Part shown: in pieces, positions 1 through 5,570 of the stretch | How the letters are laid out: every line of letters begins with the position of its first letter | How positions within the stretch are numbered: the stretch's first letter is position 1 | Assembly: GCA_023432725.1 (NCBI GenBank) | Contig: JAEYUH010000243.1 | Span: forward strand, 1 to 5,570 | Length of the DNA stretch: 5,570 nt | Direction of reading: 5' to 3' | DNA from: Actinomycetes bacterium | GTDB lineage: Bacteria > Actinomycetota > Actinomycetes > Propionibacteriales > Propionibacteriaceae | Notes under the pieces: model-generated | Databases searched by the model: none | Seen by the model: the letters and a program-made list of their open reading frames with translations, nothing else | Told to the model about the DNA's origin: nothing | Program-made: the position numbers and the translations under genes

Positions 1-4
1 CGGC

Positions 5-784
5 ATGGCCGCCAAGACCCCGGATCCCAGCCCCACTCCCCGACGCCGCGGGCGTCCCCGCCGTGAGGAGATCGCCGCCCAGATCGGCTCGACGGTCAGC
101 GAGTTCCCCGAGGGTCCCGCCGACGCCGACGGCCTGACGCCGCGGCAGCGCAAGATGCTGCAGGTCATCCGCGACACCATCGAGTCCCGCGGCTACCCGC
201 CGAGCATCCGCGAGATCGCCGAAGCCGCAGGGCTGGCCTCCTCGTCCTCGGTGGCCCACCAGCTGAAGGTCCTGGAGGCCAAGGGCTACCTGCGCCGCGA
301 CCCGCACCGGCCGCGCGCCATGGAGGTGCGGCTGCCCGGCTCGCTCGCGCCCGTCCGCCCCGCACTCGAGGCCGAGTACGACGAGACCGGGATCGACGAC
401 CTGTCCGCCCCGGTGGTGAACGTGCCGATCCTCGGACGGATCGCCGCCGGCGGCCCGATCCTGGCCGAGGAGTCGGTCTCCGACGTCTTCGCGCTGCCGA
501 AGCAGCTCGTCGGTGAGGGGACGCTGTTCCTGCTCGAGGTCAGGGGCGACTCGATGATCGACGCCGCGATCTGCGACGGCGACTTCGTGGTGGTCCGCCA
601 GCAGCCCACCGCCGACAACGGCGACATCGTCGCCGCCCTGCTCGGCGACGAGGCGACGGTGAAGACCTTCAAGCGCACCCCGGGCCAGGTCTGGCTGCTG
701 CCCCACAACCCCGCGTACGAGCCGATCGACGGCAACCAGGCCTCGATCCTCGGCAAGGTGGTCGCCGTCCTTCGACGGGTCTGA
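5..784 (+). CDS. lexA: LexA, SOS transcriptional repressor and self-cleaving serine protease
   Basis: LexA represses DNA-damage genes by binding SOS boxes as a dimer. RecA-ssDNA filaments stimulate its self-cleavage. The 259-residue product has a winged helix-turn-helix at about 44-109 (starts LTPRQRK, then [15 protein letters not shown] and [10 protein letters not shown]). The C-terminal S24 peptidase domain runs from about 137. The cleavage bond is Ala148-Gly149 in GRIAAGGP, the nucleophile is Ser183 in GDSM and the general base is Lys220 in ATVKTF. Spacings of 35 and 37 residues equal those in E. coli LexA (A84, S119, K156). About 43 residues precede the HTH and include a basic RRRGRPRR stretch at 13-20. 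Only four bases precede this ATG, so the ribosome site, promoter and SOS operator cannot be seen, and a start further upstream cannot be excluded. The stop TGA lies 5 bp from the stop of the convergent helicase gene. Identity is very secure; the exact start is less so. Confidence 0.97.
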   Translation: MAAKTPDPSPTPRRRGRPRREEIAAQIGSTVSEFPEGPADADGLTPRQRKMLQVIRDTIESRGYPPSIREIAEAAGLASSSSVAHQLKVLEAKGYLRRDPHRPRAMEVRLPGSLAPVRPALEAEYDETGIDDLSAPVVNVPILGRIAAGGPILAEESVSDVFALPKQLVGEGTLFLLEVRGDSMIDAAICDGDFVVVRQQPTADNGDIVAALLGDEATVKTFKRTPGQVWLLPHNPAYEPIDGNQASILGKVVAVLRRV

Positions 785-788
785 CCCG
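776..788. terminator. Small hairpin across the lexA/helicase stop-codon junction
   Basis: A perfect 5-bp inverted repeat (CGGGT at 776-780, ACCCG at 784-788, loop CTG) covers the lexA stop codon and nearly the whole 5-bp gap before the helicase stop. It could fold in transcripts from either strand, so it is placed where a bidirectional terminator would be expected. The stem is short and no T-tract follows on either side, so it is not a classical intrinsic terminator. Function is inferred from position only. Confidence 0.2.
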
Positions 789-789
789 G

Positions 790-2736
790 CTAGGGCTCCC
801 GGAGTCGTCGCAGCGCGCCGACCGCCACCTCACGGTCGGTGGTGGTCCAGAAGTCCGGCATCGAGGCGCGCAGGAAGCTGCCGTAGCGCGCCGTCACCAG
901 CCGCGGGTCGAGGACGGCCACCACGCCGCGGTCGGTCAGGGTGCGGATCAGGCGACCGGAGCCCTGGGCGAGCAGCAGTCCGGCGTGGGTGGCCGCGACC
1001 GCCATGAAGCCGTTCCCGCCGGCCTCGGCGACCGCCCGCTGCCTGGCCTGCATCAGCGGGTCATCGGGGCGGGGGAACGGGATCTTGTCGATGATCACCA
1101 GCTCGCAGGTGTCGCCGGGCACGTCGATGCCCTGCCACAGCGAGAGCGTCCCGAACAGGCTGGCGGACGGGTCGGCGACGAAGTCACGGGTCAGCTCGGA
1201 GAGCTGCCGGTCGCCCTGGCACAGGATGGTCGCGTCGGGTAGTTCAGCGCGGCAGTACCGGGCGGCCGCCTCCGCGGAGCGCTGGGACGCGAACAGCCCG
1301 AGCGTGCGTCCGTCCGCCGCCCACACCAGCTCGGCGATCTCGGTGAGGGTGTCAGGACCGATCCCGTCGCGATGCGGCGGCGGCAGCCGACGGGCGATGT
1401 ACAGGATGCCCTGCCGCCGGTAGTCGAACGGGGAACCGACGTCCACCCCGCGCCAGGCGTCGGCTTCCAGCCCGAGGCTGCGCGCCACCGCGCCGAAGTC
1501 GCCCCCGATCTTGAGGGTGGCGGAGGTGAGCACTCCCGGCACCTCGCCGAGGATCCGTTCGCTGATCAGGTCGGCGACGCTGAGCGGCGCCTGGTAGGCC
1601 TGCTTGCCGAACCGGTCCCGCTCCCCCACCCAGATCACGTCGTGCGGCTTGAGGGCGGCCAGTTGCTCGGCCACCTCGAACACCTCCTTGACGGCGGCCG
1701 CCGCCTGGGTGGCGTCGGCGTCGTCGTTGCCGGCCATCCCCGAGACCGCCTGGCGGGCGGCGTCGCGAACGAGCCGGAAGGCGGCGACGATCGCGGCGTC
1801 AGGGTCCTCGACCCGGCCCGGTTCGGTACCGTCCAACGCCTCCTGGAGCACGTCGGCGGCGTCCAGCAGGCCGGCGCCGGTGTCGTCGGAGAGCCACGGC
1901 AGGCACCGTTTCGCCACCCGCTCCACGCCCTGTGGGCTCAGCTCGTGCGAGGCCGCACCGGTGACCCGCGCCACCAGTTCGTGGGCCTCGTCGATCACCA
2001 CCAGCTGGTGCTCGGGCAGGACGGAGTTGCCATGCAGCGCGTCGATCGCGAGCAGCGCGTGGTTGGTGACCACCAGTTGGCTCGACCTGGCCCGCTCCCG
2101 CGACTTCTCCACCAGGCACTCTGCACCGAACGGACAGTTGGCCACCCCCAGGCACTCCCGGACCGGCACCGACACCTGGGTCCACGCGGCCGGGGCGTGG
2201 CTGGGCGCGTCGTCCCGGTCGGCCAGCCCGCCGGCGGACGCCTCCTGCTCGGCCCACTCCCGCAGCGCGACCACCTGGGCGCCCAGCACGCTGGTGGCGT
2301 CGGCGCCCGACGCGACCACCGCCTCGGCGAGCTCCGCTCCCCCCAGCAGGGTGCCCTGCTGCTCGAACCCACCGCCCTCGCGGACGCGGTGCAGGCAGGC
2401 GTAGTTGCTGCGACCCTTGAGCACCGCGTGGCTGATCGTCTGCCCCGTCACCTCGCGGCAGGCCTCGACCGCCGCCGGGATGTCCCGGGTGGCGAGCTGA
2501 GCCTGCAGTGCGAGGGTCGCGGTGGCGACCACCACCCGCTGGTCCGGGTTCTCCGCCAGGTGGGCGAGCGCCGGGGCGAGGTAGCCCAGCGACTTGCCGG
2601 TGCCCGTCCCCGCCTGCACAAGCAGGTGCTCACCCTCGGCGAAGGTGCGCGAGACCTCAGCGGCCATCTGCTGCTGGCCCGCCCGCGGCGCCCCGCCGAT
2701 CTGCGCCACCGCCGCCGCAAGGACGGCGGCCGCCAC
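790..2736 (-). CDS. dinG: DinG/YoaA-type superfamily 2 iron-sulfur DNA helicase (XPD/Rad3 family)
   Basis: This is an ATP-dependent DNA helicase, predicted to translocate 5'-3' on DNA and act at replication or repair intermediates. The 648-residue product has Walker A at 43-49 (GTGTGKS), a TNHALL motif at 224-229, DEAH at 249-252, TSATL at 404-408 and the motif VI region QGSGRLIRT at 591-599. Four cysteines, C114, C195, C201 and C207, match the [4Fe-4S] ligand arrangement of DinG and XPD (a lone Cys, then a trio about 80 residues later). There is no added exonuclease domain, and the length is closer to E. coli YoaA (about 636) than DinG (about 716), so the symbol is a family-level name. The GTG start at 2734-2736 lies 8 bp after the hflX stop and is the first plausible start after it. 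No good Shine-Dalgarno is present, which suggests coupling to hflX translation. A GTG at codon 10 is an alternative start. Confidence 0.93.
   Translation of the reverse strand: MAAAVLAAAVAQIGGAPRAGQQQMAAEVSRTFAEGEHLLVQAGTGTGKSLGYLAPALAHLAENPDQRVVVATATLALQAQLATRDIPAAVEACREVTGQTISHAVLKGRSNYACLHRVREGGGFEQQGTLLGGAELAEAVVASGADATSVLGAQVVALREWAEQEASAGGLADRDDAPSHAPAAWTQVSVPVRECLGVANCPFGAECLVEKSRERARSSQLVVTNHALLAIDALHGNSVLPEHQLVVIDEAHELVARVTGAASHELSPQGVERVAKRCLPWLSDDTGAGLLDAADVLQEALDGTEPGRVEDPDAAIVAAFRLVRDAARQAVSGMAGNDDADATQAAAAVKEVFEVAEQLAALKPHDVIWVGERDRFGKQAYQAPLSVADLISERILGEVPGVLTSATLKIGGDFGAVARSLGLEADAWRGVDVGSPFDYRRQGILYIARRLPPPHRDGIGPDTLTEIAELVWAADGRTLGLFASQRSAEAAARYCRAELPDATILCQGDRQLSELTRDFVADPSASLFGTLSLWQGIDVPGDTCELVIIDKIPFPRPDDPLMQARQRAVAEAGGNGFMAVAATHAGLLLAQGSGRLIRTLTDRGVVAVLDPRLVTARYGSFLRASMPDFWTTTDREVAVGALRRLREP
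818..839 (+). terminator. GC-rich hairpin 33 bp downstream of lexA stop, possible T-less terminator
   Basis: CCGACCG at 818-824 is an exact inverted repeat of CGGTCGG at 833-839, giving a 7-bp stem with an 8-nt loop (CCACCTCA). It starts 33 nt after the lexA stop, inside the 3' end of the opposing helicase gene. A lexA transcript running past its stop would contain it. No U-run follows, so any termination would be of the T-poor type proposed for high-GC actinobacteria, or Rho-dependent. It also encodes helicase residues, and chance hairpins of this size are common at this base composition. Confidence 0.22.
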
Positions 2737-2744
2737 CTGCTCGC

Positions 2745-4156
<1,412 letters not shown>

Positions 4157-4160
<4 letters not shown>

Positions 4161-4963
4161 GCGCCGATCACCTCCAGATCCAGCGACCCGCGCGCTACCA
4201 GCACAGCAGGGCCCGTCAACGTGGCCTCCCCCGTCTCGTCGAGGGTGACCTCGAGTTCGCCGCCGGGGGTCGAGACAACGACCGGCGGTCCGCCCGGCAC
4301 GGCCCCGCCGGCGACGACGGCGACCGCCACCACCCCGGTGCCACAGGCGCAGGTCTCGCCCGAGCCGCGTTCGTGCACCCGCATCCTTACCCGCCCCGGC
4401 CCCTCCACCAGCGCGAACTCGACGTTCACGCCGTCGGGGAACCGCCCGGCAGGCACGGCCGGGGGCCGGGACAGGTCGAGGCCGTCCAGTTCGGCGGCAT
4501 CTGCGACGATGCTGACCACGTGCGGGTTGCCGACGTCGGCGGCGACACCGTCCCAGGTCGCGGCCCCGACACCGACCGTCGGCCGATCCGCGCCCAGTGT
4601 CACCGGGCCCATCGTCACGGCGATCCGGCCGTCGGCGAGGAACCGCCCGATGCGCTTCCCGGCACGGGTGCCCACCGTGACGGTCTCACCGTCGGTCAGG
4701 CCTTCGGCGGCCAGGAACCGCAGGAACACCCGCAGCCCGTTGCCACACATCTCGGCGACCGACCCGTCGGCGTTGCGGTAGTCCATGAACCAGCCGTCGT
4801 CGTTGCGGACCGCGCGCAGGATGCCGTCGGCGCCGATCCCGGCCCTGCGGTCACAGATCGCTGCCACCTGGCCGTCGGAAAGCTCGATCGCACCCTCGGG
4901 GTCGGCGAACAGCACGAAGTCGTTGCGGGCACCATGACCCTTGACGAACGTGAGTTCAGCCAC
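4157..4963 (-). CDS. dapF: Diaminopimelate epimerase (LL-DAP to meso-DAP)
   Basis: DapF interconverts LL- and meso-2,6-diaminopimelate, the step before lysine and a source of the cross-linking diamino acid of peptidoglycan. It is cytoplasmic and cofactor-free, using two cysteines. The 268-residue product shows both: Cys73 in EMCGNG and Cys207 in GETCACGTG. The neighbouring Cys205 sits where other family members have Leu, Gln or Arg and is probably not catalytic. Substrate-contact motifs are visible as NDF at 14-16, YRNADGS at 62-68, GNPH at 145-148, VNVEF at 179-183 and ERGSGET at 198-204. Length is normal. The GTG start at 4961-4963 lies within the last codons of miaA (8-bp overlap) and has an AGGAGG element 4 nt upstream. 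Its stop overlaps the hflX ATG. It is the only biosynthetic enzyme of the visible operon. Confidence 0.97.
4166..4175 (-). promoter_or_regulatory. Extended Shine-Dalgarno for hflX inside the end of dapF
   Basis: On the minus strand these ten bases read GGAGGTGATC, fully complementary to the conserved bacterial 16S rRNA 3' end (GATCACCTCC). They lie 5 nt upstream of the hflX ATG at 4158-4160, or 7 nt counted from the GGAGGTGA core. They also encode parts of the last DapF residues (Leu-Glu-Val-Ile). The match explains why this ATG is the right start and suggests strong independent initiation as well as coupling through the ATGA overlap. Confidence 0.85.
4946..4957. promoter_or_regulatory. LexA-box-like palindrome at the miaA/dapF junction (weak candidate)
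   Basis: The sequence GAAC-GTGA-GTTC is a perfect palindrome of two 4-base arms with a 4-bp spacer. It is the core format of Gram-positive and actinobacterial SOS boxes (CGAAC-N4-GTTCG). The flanks are C on the left (consensus) and A on the right (non-consensus). It covers codons 3-6 of dapF and two bases of the miaA stop codon. It is not near a recognised promoter, and the bases are constrained by coding, so it may well be chance. Confidence 0.2.
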
Positions 4964-5570
4964 CAGACCTCCTCGGGATCTTGTCGAGCCTACCCCTCAC
5001 GGCTGCCACGAGTTCGGCGGCGGCGCCGGTGCCTGCCGGCACCCAGGTGATCCGTGGGTCGCGACGGAACCAGCCGAGCTGCTTGCGCGCGAACCGTCGC
5101 GTGCCGCTGGCGGTCGCCGCTCTCGCCTCCGCCTCGGTGCACTCACCGTCGAGGTGCTCCAGCACCTGCCGGTAGCCGAGGGCGCGGGAGGCGGTCCGGC
5201 CCTCCCTCAGCCCGCGTGGCACGAGGCCGCGGACCTCGTCGACGAAGCCGTCGCTCCACATCCGCTCCACCCGGGCTTCGATCCGCGCGTCGAGTTCGTC
5301 ACGTTCCAGCGTCAGCCCGTACTGCAGGACCCCGCTGATCGCGTAGCTCCCCTCGGGCAGGACCGGCCGGAACGACCCGGTCAGCTCGATCACCTCCAGG
5401 GCCCTGACCACCCGGCGCCCGTTGCCGGGCAGGATCCCGGCTGCCACCTCGGGGGCGATGGCCGCCAACCGGGCGTGCAGCGCCGCGGGCCCGCCCTCGG
5501 CCAGCTCGGCCTCCAGCCGGGCGCGGACCGCAGGGTCCGTCCCCGGGAACTCGAACTCGTCGAGAATGGC
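4956..5570 (-). CDS. miaA: tRNA dimethylallyltransferase MiaA, C-terminal two-thirds (5' end beyond window)
   Basis: MiaA transfers a dimethylallyl group from DMAPP to N6 of adenosine 37 in tRNAs that read UNN codons. The product i6A37 is the substrate for MiaB. The frame stays open to the right edge, giving 204 visible codons plus TGA. MiaA is usually about 300-315 residues, so roughly 100 N-terminal residues are missing, including the P-loop (GPTASGKS) and DSxQxY regions. Counting from the edge, visible family motifs are FPGTDP at 8-13, GRRVVRALEV at 51-60, ALGYRQ at 130-135 and TRRFARKQLGWFRRD at 157-171. An apparent start at 5466-5468 is a TTG that encodes an internal Leu in the conserved LAAIAPE segment and should not be used. 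The stop lies inside dapF, and the last codons carry the dapF ribosome site. It is the first visible gene of the leftward operon; promoter and start are not in view. Confidence 0.95.
   Translation of the reverse strand, partial: AILDEFEFPGTDPAVRARLEAELAEGGPAALHARLAAIAPEVAAGILPGNGRRVVRALEVIELTGSFRPVLPEGSYAISGVLQYGLTLERDELDARIEARVERMWSDGFVDEVRGLVPRGLREGRTASRALGYRQVLEHLDGECTEAEARAATASGTRRFARKQLGWFRRDPRITWVPAGTGAAAELVAAVRGRLDKIPRRSGG
4967..4974 (-). promoter_or_regulatory. Shine-Dalgarno for dapF inside the end of miaA
   Basis: On the minus strand this reads GAGGAGGT, with AGGAGG ending 4 nt before the dapF GTG. The spacing is short but workable. It lies in the last MiaA codons (Pro-Arg-Arg-Ser) and supports the GTG at 4961-4963 as the dapF start rather than a later codon. 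Confidence 0.75.

Noticed and set aside
1..4. Possible lexA promoter or SOS operator
   Set aside because: Only four bases precede the annotated ATG, so nothing can be said about upstream control.
2607..2626. Hairpin-like CCTGC-ACAA-GCAGG within the helicase gene
   Set aside because: It is a 5-bp stem inside the conserved codons just before Walker A. No T-tract or gene boundary is nearby, and such stems are frequent at this G+C.
4415..4427. Inverted repeat GAAC-N5-GTTC in dapF
   Set aside because: The spacer is 5 rather than the 4 bp of LexA boxes, so half-site phasing is wrong. It lies mid-gene and encodes conserved Asn-Val-Glu-Phe.
5466..5468. Apparent TTG start giving a 170-residue protein
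   Set aside because: The frame continues to the window edge, and the upstream residues (FPGTDP and following) are typical MiaA sequence, so this codon is an internal Leu.

Overview
The window is about 70% G+C, and its genes run edge to edge with almost no non-coding DNA. Third codon positions are mostly G or C, and GTG starts occur. Together with the gene content this points to a chromosomal core region of a high-GC Actinomycetota (actinobacterial) species. The linkage miaA-dapF-hflX near lexA is known from Mycobacterium and Streptomyces. I cannot name the genus from sequence alone. No mobile element, tRNA, rRNA, CRISPR array or island signature was seen.

Layout: lexA, the SOS repressor, occupies 5-784 on the + strand. 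Its promoter and any operator lie off the left edge. A leftward gene train fills the rest, read right to left: miaA (enters from the right edge, 3' part only), dapF, hflX, and a DinG/YoaA-type iron-sulfur helicase. Junctions are tight: miaA/dapF overlap by 8 bp, dapF/hflX share an ATGA overlap, and hflX and the helicase are 8 bp apart. This suggests one translationally coupled operon whose promoter is outside the window. lexA and the helicase converge tail to tail, with only 5 bp between their stop codons.

Functionally the leftward operon combines tRNA A37 prenylation (MiaA), meso-diaminopimelate synthesis for lysine and cell wall (DapF), a ribosome-associated stress GTPase (HflX) and a DNA-repair helicase. 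LexA controls the SOS response. All five genes look intact where visible, with expected catalytic residues present. No stretch over 300 bp lacks a gene.

This is essentially an ordinary housekeeping region, and I found no convincing new system. The points worth a second look are modest: an AT-hook-like basic N-terminus on LexA, a LexA-box-like palindrome across the miaA/dapF junction, an unusually long anti-Shine-Dalgarno match in front of hflX, and the almost gapless lexA/helicase convergence with small hairpins but no T-tract.
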